This document shows, piece after piece, positions 13,501-24,559 of a stretch of DNA of 64,000 bases (the first letter of the stretch is position 1; every line of letters starts with the position of its first letter). Under the pieces are notes generated by a model, which made no database searches, had not been told where the DNA came from, and was given only the letters and a program-made list of their open reading frames with translations. Source of the DNA: Manis javanica. Taxonomy: Eukaryota > Chordata > Mammalia > Pholidota > Manidae. Location: contig NC_133161.1 of the NCBI RefSeq assembly GCF_040802235.1, positions 150,093,121 to 150,157,120 on the forward strand. Reading direction: 5' to 3'. Position numbers and translations under genes: made by a program.

Positions 13501-14238
13501 ATAAACCTGTCTCTCAGAAACACTGTTGGTACGTCTAGGGGCAAAGACCTGCCGCCCCTCTGGGTACGCCTTGTGCTCGGCAGCAGTCCCTGAACACTGG
13601 GTACTGCTCGAGTTTGCTGACAGTGACGAGGGCAGAGGGGAAGGGCCCTCCCGCTGACACACAGCTGCTGCTTTCAGTTTGATGTCCTCACAGGGCAGTT
13701 TGGAAGACAGAAATGTGTACTTTAGGAATTCACAGGCTTCCACTCACAGCAGAGCACCTTCTGAAGACAGAGATTGGGCACCTTTGTTGAGCATTTACAT
13801 TATACTTGATTTTGGAAGGTCAGACTTAATGCAGGGACTGTCTGATTTGGGGCAGAACCTCTCCTGCCCGTGTGCTGGATCCCACCGGCTACCTGCCCTG
13901 CCGGAAATGCAATCTGATGGCAAGATGTCCTGGCAGTGGGTCACACAAATTCTGTGATTCAAGGACTGATACAACTGAAAGTACTTCTGGCCCCTCAGCT
14001 GTGAAGTTCAATATAGACATTGAAACAAACTAACCAACAGATTTGATAAATGAAAAGTAAATTCAGAGAAGAAATGAATTACAAAATTGTAGTGACAAAT
14101 CAGAAAATCCTATTGTAGCTTTTTAGAATAAATAGCTGGTGATTAACAATTGGGGTAAGTAATATTTTACCTGAGTATGCGCATTAAAAAAAAATGATTT
14201 GGGTGAATCTTTACATAAACTATTTAAAGGTGATAAAG

Positions 14239-14262
14239 TTTTTTTTTTTTTTTTTTTTTTTT
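14239..14262. repeat. Poly(T) run, 24 bp
   Basis: Uninterrupted T24 in intergenic DNA. It could be the remnant poly(A) tail of a minus-strand retroposon, but the sequence to its right does not resemble an element I recognise. Confidence 0.85.
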
Positions 14263-15149
14263 GCTTCTAGTTTCTGGGCTGCTGGTTCTGCCTTTATGTG
14301 GCTGGAGATAAAAGTATGAACAATTGACTTGGTGGTCCTAACAGCTAAAAGATTGTGTGAGTTAAAACAAGGGTTTTGGGGGGCCTACACCATGGATTCC
14401 AGCTATTTTCTTCCTTACAAGGTTCTCTTTGACCTTCATTCGCCTCGGAGCCAGTATTTGACAGCTGGTACCACTGGCCTGTAATTTGCCATTTTCCCTC
14501 AAATCCCAAGTTGCCAAGCGAGAAGGATGGTCTGCTTGCTGGCTGCCTCAGCAGCACCACGCTGCGTGCTGGAGGGCATGGTGACTTACAGAGCCGGGGT
14601 GCTCAGCCACCCCGTGAGGGAATCACGTGGCACCCTTTACACAATTGCCTTGATTGGCTTGACACCTGCCCCTTTCTCCCCAGGAAGTCTGAGTGAGGGA
14701 CCCAAGATGAGTGTAGGCATCAATGTTTTTAAAAACTACTTAGTGGTTTTTTCCCAATGTCCCCTGCTGCTGCTGGTAGAGACTGGAAGGCAAGCGGTCA
14801 CATCAAAGAGCAGAGATAACTAAGTAGGCCAGAAGTCCGGTGTCCTTTCCCAGTCACAGCCCCAGGCTGCCCAGGCCTCCGGCCCTCCCTGGACCCTTTT
14901 CTCTACTTCTTGTGGCCTCTCAACCCTTATCTACCTGCCTGCCGTGTTCTCTGGGTCCTGCTTTCTGGGAAGCGGTGCGTGCACAGTGCGCTGAGGCACA
15001 CTAATGGATGTTAATAATTTACTATACTTCTCTTCCCATTGATCCTCCTGTTTCAGTACATTTGAATGATAACGTCTGAAAAAAAGAAGTGGTGGCTTTT
15101 CGGCGATTTCAGGCCCACTCGAGTGCCCACTTACCCATCTGGTGGGAGA

Positions 15150-15430
15150 GTTTGAGGGGCTTCCAGGTCAAGCCCCGCTGGCCAGCGCCGGCGGCCTCCC
15201 CGGGCAGGGGCCCCTGGCTGTCCGAGGGGAACGTGGTGGGGCGCCCCGCCCGGGAGGCTAGTTGGGGGGCCCGCCTTGAGCGCCAAGCCGGGTCCGAGCG
15301 GGACCAGCCCCGGGGCGGCCCCTTGGCCCCTGCGGCCACGCCCCGCGAACCGGGGGCAAAGGTCGGGCGCGTCCTGGGGAGGCGGCCCGGCGTGGTCACC
15401 GCGCATCTTGCATGCAGGGACGGTCTCGCC
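15150..15430. promoter_or_regulatory. Isolated CpG island with no gene attached
   Basis: About 280 bp of very GC-rich, CpG-dense sequence surrounded by ordinary AT-rich intergenic DNA, about 5.8 kb past the ALG9 poly(A) signal and 6.8 kb before PPP2R1B. Both strands stay open in several frames, which reflects base composition and not coding. It may be a promoter for an uncharacterised non-coding transcript, an enhancer-type orphan island or a relic. CpG density was judged by eye. Confidence 0.5.
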
Positions 15431-16649
15431 TCTTCCTTGTCCCTCTTGACGACGTGTCTCCGAGTCTCCCTGGCGCTTCCCATGACGTGGCTCCATTTTT
15501 TCCTGCCAGTGAAGTTCCGCAGACAGGGAGGCAGGTTTTGCAGCGCTGCGTTTATGAAAGGGTCTTAGGAGTATTCTAGGCTCAGGCCTCCCTCCCCTCC
15601 TTGGGACTTTTTCTGTAAGTCTTTCCACAGCCTCTGATCACTGGAGATACTCTAAAAAATAGCACGAAGTTTACATTTGTCGCCATGCTCTTTTGGCTTT
15701 GTTTTTGTTTTGCCGCTAGCGTCGCCGTTGCTGTTTGTGCAAACCGAGGGCGGCCCCCTGGCCTGCGGGACCGCGGAGGGGGCAGCCTGCCCTCGCCAAG
15801 GATTCCCGAACTCCTTTCCCTCCGGGAATCTGAATTCCAGTGTAAATTGAAATGTCCGAGTTGTATTTATTTCTTCAGAGTCTGTTTCCACACATTGCTG
15901 TAACTGCAAGAATGTTCTGGAGAAAACTATGCCCACAGTTCATGGGGGACAGGCCGTCTGTCACAGCAGCGCCGCCCTGGCCCGTAAATGACCCATCAAC
16001 TCCTGCGGTTAACTTCAGTTTAACACAACCTTGACGCTGTTCACAGGTAAAGAAAGATCTGTGTTTCATTGTGAGAGGAAATCAGCTTCTTTTAGGCGCA
16101 ATTGCCAGCCATTTGCCCATTTTCAAAGTTCCAAACATGGGGAAACCACATCATAGTACAGTCTTAACTTCGCTTCTGCTAATTTATCAATAGCGAAGGT
16201 GCCCCAAAGGATATATGAGTGTCCAGGGCCCTCCCCTCCACCGGGGGCCGACGACCCACGTCCCACGTCCCACGGCACAGCAGCCCAAGGGAAGGTGACA
16301 GCATGTAGCAGGGACTGAGCCCCCGTCAGGCAGAGCGAGAGCCTTAGAATATCTTCGCTCCTCACGAATGGGTCATGGGGTGAAAAGCAAACATTTGAAG
16401 AAGGAAGTAGAATTTGCATTTGAAAAGTGTGAGGTGCCCACATAGGCAGCTTCAGGCCTTGAGGGACAGACAAGGTCAGCCCTTTGCTGCAGAAGGAGAG
16501 CCCCACCCCTAAGTGTGTAACACCGGATAGACACTCCATTGAACTCAATCTTAGAACTCTATGGGGAATGCATTTGTTCTGTGTTGTTTTGTTTCCTTAC
16601 ACCCTCTGGATGGTCAGAATTTGTTTTATGGAGAAATAATATGAATTAT

Positions 16650-16850
16650 AGCTAATAACATTTATTAACTATTCACTACCTGGCAAATTGCTTTTTCTTC
16701 ACAACGCTTACTATAACATATGAGGTCGATGATTCTCACTGTCCTCTGTTTGAAGACAAGTGTGCTGACACTCAGATATTAAATGTCTTGTCCAAGGTCA
16801 CTGAGGTAGCAGACCTGGGATTCAACCCAAGCAGTCTGTCTGACTGCAGA
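16650..16850 (-). mobile_element. MIR SINE, minus orientation
   Basis: Landmarks include 'AACATTTATTAACTATTCACTA' reading into 'GTCCAAGGTCACTGAGGTAG' and 'GGGATTCAACCCAAGCAGTCTG', the usual reverse-complement MIR order. Confidence 0.75.
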
Positions 16851-17879
16851 ACCTCTCTCTTAACCAGAACTTTATACTCCCTACTTTGTGACTTCTTTGA
16901 AGTCCACAGTCCTTGATCTCCTTTTTTAGACACTATTGAGCTATCTGGAATGATTAGATAGGTAGACAGAACAGGATCTAGTCAACCTTGTCTCACTGTT
17001 TTTACCTCTACTTACTTGGCCTCTTGTAACCACAGCCTAGAGGTTGTCCTAGTTCAGTAAGAGTGTGCAGACAACACATTCACTCTTTCAGGGGCTCTTC
17101 AAGAACATGGGCCCCCTAGCTGATTTTAAAAATACAGCTAGATCAGAAAGGGATCTATATCCTAGAACTGAGTGGAAATTCCAGTTTCTAATTACAGTCC
17201 CATCTGAATTCTTGCTGAGATATGAGAGCCATGTGCAGGGGGTCTTGGCACTGCTTCTTTCTTACTCCTTTGACCTTTCTCCTAGCAGTTCTGCTGGGCA
17301 AATCAGAAAAGGGAGTGGGAAAGAGTACCATCTTCAGTGGATACCACCGAGAAAATCTTTCAGGGGATCAGGAATATTGTAAGTACTTCCTGCCCTTGCT
17401 AAATCAAACCTCTGTTTCGTTGGAATCCTGGCACAGTTGCCTGGGTGCTGAAAGCTACTACTCAGGCCGGCTGGGCGTAGCGCAAGGCATGGTGATAAGG
17501 GTTTACAAAGATAAGGGAGACAAAGGAGACCTGGATGCCACCGTTGGGCACAGTAGGGCTATTATACACATCTGTGGATGCCCTGGAAAGGCCAGACAGG
17601 CAGAGTCAGAGTCCAGTCCACAGTGTGATAACCAAGGTTGGTTTGAATGCGTAATAACTCCCATGGTTCAGAATTCAAAAAGCCTAAATGCACTGTGGTA
17701 TCCTGGATTGGGTCTTGAAGAAGGAAAAAGCAGAAAAATGGGTAAAATTCAAGTGATCTGCAGTTAATAGTAAGTGTAAGATAAATTTTAGCTGAAATAA
17801 GCAGGCGAAGAGAGGCAACAAAGGGCCGGGCAGTTTATGTGAGCGCCTCTCCCGGGTGATGTTCCGCCGTCTGGGTGTC

Positions 17880-17960
17880 ACAGGCTGGGGAGGTCACACC
17901 TGGTCAGGGAGGCGGGGCTTATAAGGGGCTAGGAGGGGGAGGAGCGGGCAGGCTATCCCA
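17880..17960 (+). promoter_or_regulatory. Possible core promoter: GC box followed by TATA-like motif
   Basis: 'GAGGCGGGGC' is followed directly by 'TTATAAGGGG' and then G-rich sequence. A GC box beside a TATA-like element can be a core promoter, for instance an LTR remnant. No exon or reading frame downstream supports a gene, so this is weak. Confidence 0.2.
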
Positions 17961-18499
17961 GGGGGCGTGGAGAGGTATGATCGGCTACAGGTGACATAAT
18001 AGACAACTAGAAACTTTTTTTCCTTCCAAGAGGGAGGAGGCTGACATCCGGGTCTCAGTTAGCATCAGAAGGATGGAATTCAGGAAGAGCTGTCCCCTTT
18101 CCGTATAAGGCATGGACCTTGGGGTCTGGCCTGTTCTCCCCCTATGGCATCTCTCTGTTCTGTTTGCATGTCCTTGTTTTTCCTTCCTCCAGGCTAACAG
18201 TAAGGACAAATAAAAGGACAAATGGATATGACAGACACTGAAAAAAATCTCACTTCCGTTCCATTCCCCAGGTACCCAGTTACCTTCCCATAATCGACCG
18301 GTGTGATTAATTAGTCATGAGTGTCCCTCTGCAAGCATCTGTGTGCGCATTCTGTTCTTCACAGATGTTAAGAAGGTACATACACTGTTCTGGCATTTGC
18401 TTTGTTTTTACTCTTAATACTGTCTGTTTAGGGGCAATCTTATTTCCGAACATTTTCAGTGTAAATTACACCTCACAATTTCAGTAGCACTGTGTACCT

Positions 18500-18930
18500 T
18501 GCTTTCTCACTAACACTTAAAGGGTTTTTCTTGAGCTGTTTCTGGCAAGATAGCCAGGGATCTGTTCAAACAATGTTGGAGCCTATGATAGGACTCAAAG
18601 GCCTGAGACTTTTGAGAAAGGTCACTGTGGGTAAGATTGTAACATTTCCAGAATCTTGCCTGGCTTTGGTACATCTGCATATCAACAGGGTTCAGAGGTG
18701 GAAAGAAGTATGGCTTTAGTGCATTTGCATATTTCCTCAGGGGTGGAGAGGTCATATCCATATCAATGGGTAATTACCTGGGCAACGGAGGGCTTATCTG
18801 TACCTGAGAGGTCGGGGGAGAAGTGGTTTTGCTGCTGCTGGAGCAGGAGAGAGAGATGGCCTGGACTGCAGTTTGATAAGCAATAAACGGATTTTAAACT
18901 TTTATTTCTCCCTTTGACTGATTTTGGTTT
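18500..18930 (+). mobile_element. Probable solo LTR fragment of an endogenous retrovirus
   Basis: The stretch contains two diverged tandem copies of a roughly 50-bp unit ('TGGCTTTGGTACATCTGCATAT' and 'TGGCTTTAGTGCATTTGCATAT', about 18659-18740). It ends in an AATAAA within 'GCAATAAACGGATTTTAAAC', followed by a T-rich/CTCCC end. Internal tandem units plus a terminal poly(A) signal are typical of retroviral LTRs. No gag, pol or env sequence is present, I could not fix the ends or a target duplication, and I do not name a family. Confidence 0.35.
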
Positions 18931-19169
18931 TTAGAGGTGTTATGTGCCAAGATTTCCTTTCCTTGAACTAACAGGTATCGTGCCTTTTTGATTTCCAGGT
19001 TTGTTGTAACTTAAATCTACCTGTGTTTACAGGAAATATTAATTCTGACTGCTATTCTTGGGGAGTTAGGAGCCTGCACACCTTGAACACATGTCTCCAG
19101 TTTTTCTGTTTGAATGTCTGGCTTGGGCACCAGAGTCAGTGAGCCCTTGGTAATCAGTAACATAGATTC

Positions 19170-19290
19170 TAACATTTGTATTGTGCTTTCCATTTATGAG
19201 GTACTTCATTTACATCATAGATCTTGTTCCTCACAACAACCCCAAGAGAGAAGTAAGGTAAGATTTGCCCCTATTTTCCTGATGAGAACT
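19170..19290 (-). mobile_element. MIR fragment, minus orientation
   Basis: Contains the reverse MIR core 'CTTCATTTACATCATAGATCTTGTTCCTCACAACAACCCCAAG' in degraded form and then 'CCCCTATTTTCCTGATGAG'. Only the central part of the element is present. Confidence 0.55.
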
Positions 19291-19429
19291 TTCTGAAAGC
19301 CTTGAGTTAAGTCTTCTGACTTGAGGTCATGCTGTCCTTTCATCCTTTCACACTGGTCTGCTCTGTTGCCAAAGCTCAGATGATCTGGAATGTTCTCTTA
19401 GCTGCCTCTACTTCCTCAGTGGGTGATAA

Positions 19430-19650
19430 CTATTAATAGCTGACATTGGAGGGCTTACTCTTGTCAAGCACTAACATAAGCACTGTATATGAATTTTTTA
19501 ATTTTAAGAACCATGTGAGCTAGGCTTTACAGCTGTACAGGTACAGAAACCAAGATTCAGAGAAGATAATTTATTTGTCTAAAGTCGCCCAACTCGTATT
19601 GTTAGAGCTGGGGTGTCAATCTCCGACTCCCAGACTTCCAGTGTGTGCTG
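19430..19650 (-). mobile_element. MIR SINE, minus orientation
   Basis: Reads 'TAATAGCTGACATTGGAGGG', 'GCACTGTATATGAATTT', 'ACAGGTACAGAAACCAAGATTC' and a terminal 'CCGACTCCCAGACTTCCAGTG', consistent with a diverged reverse MIR. Confidence 0.65.
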
Positions 19651-21019
19651 TGTGTGCTGCCCTGAGTCAGAGCCTAGTGTCCTGTTTCTTTGATTTGCTC
19701 TTCCCAAGAATTCAAACAAAGGTTTGCTCTGGAAATCCAAATCGTTTTTGTACATGGTGATAAGCTGCGGTGTGGAGGTGGGGGGGGATGAAGCAAGGAG
19801 CGGTGACAGTCTCTGATCGTGAGTCTCACAGCTTTTTCTGGTTCTTTACGTGATTCTAGTTAAAGGCTCTTTCCCTTTGTTAGGTATGCCGCACCGTAAA
19901 AATGGATTAAGATATTGCCACAAAGCAGAGGAGAGAAAGGTGAAAATATTGAGATGAAGTTGAGGGGAGAATATTCAAGTCCCACAGAATAAGGGCATTG
20001 TATAGATATAAAATTGAAACATCACTAATGCGGTGGTGATAATTACTACTTTGAAGTGAATTAAGTACAGACCTAGGAGACAGTTGACCAGGGTCATCCT
20101 GCTAATGAAGATAGTTAGAATTTGCTTGCCTGTGCCTCAGGCTTTCTGAGCACGAACTGGGTCATCTGCCAGTTCTGCCAATTCATTCCCGACAGCCTTT
20201 TCAATGGGACGACACTCCGGGTCAGCCCTGGGAGACCTGTCTACGTACAGGTCTCCCTCCTGCATGTGGACGGCCCCTCCCTGTAGGATGACTCGAGCCG
20301 AGCAGCCTTGGACCGAGCACTTATTTGTAAAGCCCTGGATGGAGAGGAAGAGGCAAGCTTGGTCAATATGAGGCAAGACATGAAAGAACGTTACAGTGAC
20401 GTCACTCAGACTTCCTCAGGACTGACCCTTTTCTGGTGTGACACGAGCTGTTTCAGGCACAAGAGACCACACCTGCCAGTTCTGCTTCCTACTCTGTCCT
20501 CTGACAGCAGCTGGCAAGTCAGATCCTGTTTTCCCTCCACCACTGAATGAGTGAACTGTGTCTGGGTGTCGGAACTCAGTGCCTTTGTGCTACGAATGTC
20601 ACCTTGTTCCCTGAGGGTCGCTTTAACCCCTGGCCTAACCTCGCTGTTGCCCCCGGCACTCCCTGGTTTTCCTGGTGGGCGCAGAGCCTGGAGAGGAGAC
20701 CAGAGGGAGCCGTAGAGAGGACCCTGTGACTGCTCAGTGCCTCAGTTGTGTATGGGCAGCATCAGCCAATTTCCAGGAACGCAGCACAAGAGGGGTCGTT
20801 TTAATCTGGCAAAACACAGCCGTTAAGGTCAGAACTGCTCCCCGAAAGCAGGTGCAGCTGACATTCGCTTTTTCAGGGCGGAGGTGGCCTCCAGAGGCTC
20901 TTCAGACTCTCCCTGAGCAGATGTTTTTGTTGACACGGAAATTACTTTTCCCCGATGAACTTTTAACTTCTCTAAGTCAATGACTTTGCTGTCATAAAAT
21001 GCACTGTCCCATTTTCAGG

Positions 21020-21110
21020 GGGCTCTGAGTAGATCTGGGTGGTCAGGAACCTGCATTTTTAGCAAACAATTTAGGTGACTCCGATATTCAGTGGACCACA
21101 GACCTGAAAA
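21020..21110. mobile_element. MER5A-like hAT-Charlie fragment
   Basis: 'CTGAGTAGATCTGGGTGGTC', 'CCTGCATTTTTAGCAAACAA' and 'TTAGGTGACTCCGATATTCAG' followed by 'GGACCACAG' follow the middle to end of the MER5A non-autonomous transposon as I remember it. Confidence 0.5.
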
Positions 21111-21949
21111 GACTGCTTGGATTTTGTTCCAGTTTCAATTCAGCCCAGTTTTTGAAAGTCTTTCTGCTGCAGTCTGTTTCAATCATTTTCTTCATTGAAG
21201 GATTCATTAGCATCTCCATGTTTACTGCCTGTTTGATTCTCACGTGATCACAGTAACTACAGAGGGAACCTGAGATGGCTTAGCTCCGTTTCACTGTGGA
21301 GGAGGGTGCGGGAGGTGAGACCGGGCCGAGGGAGAGGCAGGTCACAGCGAGTCAGAGACCGGCGGGAATTGAAATCCAGGGTTGAAGACCCTCAAACCAG
21401 GCTATTTCTTGGGCTCTGTTTTTTCCAGCCTGTGATTCCATGCTTGATCATAGTGCTCCTTAGGTGTCTACTGCACGGCGCTTGGGTAAGCAAAGCATAG
21501 TTGAGTTTTAAACAATAGCGTCGATCAGTGTGCTAATTTTTGTTGAGCATATTGAGGCTTGTGTAAGCTACTGCCCAGGTGATGATACGTAACTGACTTA
21601 ATGTGCTGCTGTCTGCACTTGCTTCCCTCATGATTTCTGAAGACTTTTTCCATAAAATAAAAGGGTTTGGCCTTCATTTCGTGTGTGAAAACACCTTCAT
21701 CATTTAAAATCCGGCTCTACTTTTCTCGTTATCCTGGAAGATGAGCAGCCTGAAACGCGCTTGCAGGTGTAGATACTGAAATTGTGTAGCAATACCAGTT
21801 ATGAAGTGATCAAATAACGCAGAATACACTTATGCAATTTTAACAAATATGAGAATGAAAACAGAACGAAGGCCCTAGACGATACATCCGTAGGCCTAGT
21901 TTGAGAGGACCCTTCAGGTCCGTCGGCCCCCAGACGTTCAGCCCCGTGG

Positions 21950-22562
21950 AAGGCCGGGTACCCCACGTGCAAGGCAAAGTCTCCCAACCGCGTTTGTTCA
22001 CGATCTCGCGCTTCACAGTCAGACGCGCAGAAATTGCACTTCAGAGCCCGTGATCGGCACGCGTGGGCGGCGGGGACGGCCTCCGCCACCCGGGGACCCC
22101 GAGCGGCCCCGCGCCGCGCGCAGCCTGTCCGCGCAGCTCGCGCCGGGCGGGCGCCGGGGTCTCGGGCGCAGCCGACGCCTTTGCGGCTCGCGGGTCGCGG
22201 GGCGGCGGCCGGAGGCGGGAGAAGATGGCGGGCGCGGCGGGGCCCGGGGCCGGGGAGGCGACTCCCCCCTGGGCCCGATCGTGCTGCTACTCGACGGGCT
22301 CTGCGACGGGGACGCGCGGGGTCCGGGTCCGGGGGAGCCGGGCGGGGAGCCGCAGCCTGAGGGCGAGGGGGGCCTGCGGGCGGCGCCCCCGGGGGTCCCC
22401 GGCCGGCGGCGCGGAAGGGCTTCCCCGACCCCCAGCGGCGCCGCCGCCCGTTCTCCCCGCGCTCGTCCGAAGCCCCGTCCCAGCGGTGCTCAGAGGTTGT
22501 CACGGGCGCCCTGCCGCTGGGCGTGGAGAGGACGCGGGGCGAGCCGCTGCCGTTCCTTACAG
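21950..22562 (+). promoter_or_regulatory. PPP2R1B: CpG island and former promoter of PPP2R1B
   Basis: Dense CpG from about 21.95 kb to the end of exon 1 at 22562, with no TATA box, as expected for a housekeeping PP2A subunit. The island still looks CpG-rich by eye although the coding exons are disabled. Transcription of the pseudogene may therefore persist. The sequence does not show where transcription starts. Confidence 0.65.
22225..22562 (+). pseudogene. PPP2R1B: PPP2R1B exon 1 (expanded and frameshifted)
   Basis: ATG at 22225 starts MAGAAGPGAGEA, like the family N-terminus MAGAS. The next conserved stretch, GGDSPLGPIVLLLDGLCDGD (family: DSLYPIAVLIDELRNED), lies in another frame. After extra GC-rich sequence, LPLGVERTRGEPLPFLT (family: LALGVERTRSELLPFLT) resumes in yet another frame. 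The exon is 338 nt, against about 205 nt expected from human, so roughly 130 nt are extra. It ends ACA-G before the donor GTTGTG. HEAT repeat 1 is destroyed. The ATG is judged by homology only. Confidence 0.75.
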
Positions 22563-22989
22563 GTTGTGAATTTTTCCGCTTAAAAAAGGTACGGGAAACA
22601 AAAGCAAAAACCAAACGAGAAAGGCCCAGGCGTTCCCACTTTTCCAGCGGCGTTCAGAACTTTGGCTGCTTTTTCGAACCCGTTACGCACCGTTTTAACT
22701 ACCGAACTGAGCCTGATGCTTTCTGAGCAAGAGAAACAGGACTGCGTTGTCCTGTCGTGGCCAGACGCAGTCGGACATTCCCTGTTTAGCTAAGTAGCTG
22801 AAGGGAAGTGACTGGTAAGGGATCGGGGGTTTCTGATTGATTCTGTAAAGCAGAGCCCGGAAGACTTGACCTTTGAGAAGGAACAAGCGCTGTTACAGGG
22901 CGCAGGGCGGTCTGGAAACGGGCTCCGGGTTTTGTGCGTGTTCAGCTCCGGCCGCCCTGGTTGTGAGTGCGTCTGGTTGTCATTTCCAG

Positions 22990-23087
22990 ATACAATTTAT
23001 GATGAAGATGACGTTCTGTAGCTCTCCCTGAGCAGTTGGGGAATGTCACCTGCCTGGTGGGAGGTCCTGACTGCCCACTGTTTGCTG
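22990..23087 (+). pseudogene. PPP2R1B: PPP2R1B exon 2 (stop codon, two small deletions)
   Basis: The acceptor TTTCCAG and donor GTGAGT are intact. The frame opens DTIYDEDDVL as in the family and hits TAG at 23019-23021, caused by loss of one base in the Leu-Ala codons. A second loss of two bases near 23072 (in the family DFAHCLL segment) restores the original phase. The exon is therefore exactly 3 nt short but out of frame for about 50 nt between the two lesions. Confidence 0.85.
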
Positions 23088-23543
23088 GTGAGTATATTTT
23101 GCCCACTCCCTTCAAAACTTTTGCAGTATAAGGGATAGTGGTGCACTAGGCACTCTACATTTTTTATGCAGGTCTTTTTATGGACAGTCACAGTGTAAGC
23201 TATGGAGAGAATAAATAATGTATGCATTTTGGACTCCATGAACCCTTTCTTATTCTCACTATGAATATAAGAATTCCTTTTCTTTTCTGCCTGTGTAAAC
23301 TCATTTGTTAGTTGAGAGGTTAGGAGAAAAAGAATTTGGTTGTTTATATTGGTGTTTTTCCCCCCTGAAATTGGAACTCTTACTTCTTACTTAGCAATAT
23401 CATGACTTTGGAAATGTTCATTAGCTTGTTTTTGATTGTGAGCATAACTTGTGCTCTGACTGTGAATTTGATGAGTTCAGTTCAATTTAGTTGGCTTCTG
23501 TTCATATCCTGTTCTATCAGGCACTGAAGTTACAGTTGATGTT

Positions 23544-24113
23544 AAAAAAGAACAGTGTGACATATAAATCAAGTATAAAAATCAAACAAATATTCATATT
23601 TGAACTGATTGTTTATAGTTCATAATGCATGATCAAAACTGAAAGTTTCTGTGATGACTGCCCTTGTACTGTTCACCATGTAACTTATTTGCTATGTAAG
23701 AATTTGTTCTCCATGTAAGAACTTGTTCGTTGTGCTTCAGAAGATTGGAGACTGACGAGAATTAGGCTTGGGGTGGATTAATGATTGTGCATTGAGCATT
23801 GACTTCCCTATACAGAATTTTATTGTTAACAAACATTTGATCAATAAATATGAGAGATGCCCTCTCAAAAAAAAAAAAAAAGTACAGACTTCCAATTGTA
23901 AAATAAATAAGTAACCGGGATATAATGTATAGCATAAGGAATATAGTCAAAATATCCGTAACAACTTTGTATGGTGATAGCAGGTAGCTAGAATTATCAT
24001 GTATATAAATGTTGAATCACTGTGTTGTACACCTGAAACTAATGTAATACTGTGTGTCAACTACCCTTCAATAAAAAATAATTATCTACAAAAAAAAAAA
24101 AAAGAACAGCGTG
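23544..24113 (+). mobile_element. Chimeric retroposon: repeat X with poly(A) fused to a truncated L1 3' end
   Basis: 23561-23880 is repeat X, ending AATAAATATGAGAGATGCCC and a poly(A) run. 23881-24103 is an L1 3' end ('TGTTGTACACCTGAAACTAA', then 'CTTCAATAAAAAA' and poly(A)). The same sequence flanks the pair: AAGAACAGTGTGA ends at 23560 and AAGAACAGCGTGA ends at 24113, one mismatch in 13. One duplication around both parts suggests a single integration, as produced when L1 reverse transcriptase jumps from L1 RNA to another polyadenylated RNA. Insertion of X into an older L1 is the alternative. It sits in intron 2 of the PPP2R1B relic. Confidence 0.65.
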
Positions 24114-24267
24114 AGTGGAATGAGATCTTTGTCTTCAGGGGTGTCAACGAATAATCACTATGTGGTGTTAGGTGGAAAAATAGAAGCACAGATGAGTTAC
24201 CCGAGTAATAGGAAAAGGATTAACCAGGGTGATCAGGGAAAACCTTCAGAGATAATGTCTGAACGAG

Positions 24268-24475
24268 GTTTTCTTTTTTAAATTTTTTATTAAGGTATGA
24301 TTGATACACACTCTTATGAAGGTTTCACATGAAAAAACAATATGGTTACTACATATAACCACATTATCAAGTCCCCACCCACACCCCAATGCAGTCACTG
24401 TCCATCAGTGCAGTGAGATGCCAGAGATCCACTATGTCCCTTCTCTGTGACACACTTGAACTAGGTTTTGAAGGA
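24268..24475 (-). mobile_element. LINE/L1-like 3'-end retroposon, minus orientation
   Basis: Read on the minus strand, the stretch runs from 'GTGTCACAGAGAAGGGACAT' to 'TATCAATCATACCTTAATAA' and an A-rich end, so it has a poly(A) signal and tail at 24268-24290. I recognise it as a common mammalian retroposon 3' region of L1 type but do not assign the subfamily. Confidence 0.5.
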
Positions 24476-24559
24476 TGACTAGGAATTCCACATACTTTAG
24501 GGTTTAAATACTGTCTGTATGAAGCTGACTACTGTGATTTCTTTCACCTCTGGCCTTTC

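Larger units (their letters stand above)
9471..22050. other. Intergenic region between ALG9 and PPP2R1B
   Basis: I see no convincing gene here. Open frames are short, have no recognisable family, and many overlap on both strands in GC-rich stretches. The recognisable content is MIR copies, a poly(T) run, a possible solo LTR, a MER5A-like fragment and an isolated CpG island, each listed separately. Confidence 0.65.

Noticed and set aside
15089..15630. Overlapping open frames of up to 165 residues on both strands
   Set aside because: They lie in a CpG-rich block where stop codons are rare by composition, have low-complexity Arg/Gly/Pro content and no family match.
22034..22583. Several long open frames on both strands (up to 271 residues on the minus strand)
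   Set aside because: Composition artefact of the PPP2R1B CpG island; only pieces matching the PP2A scaffold N-terminus are meaningful.
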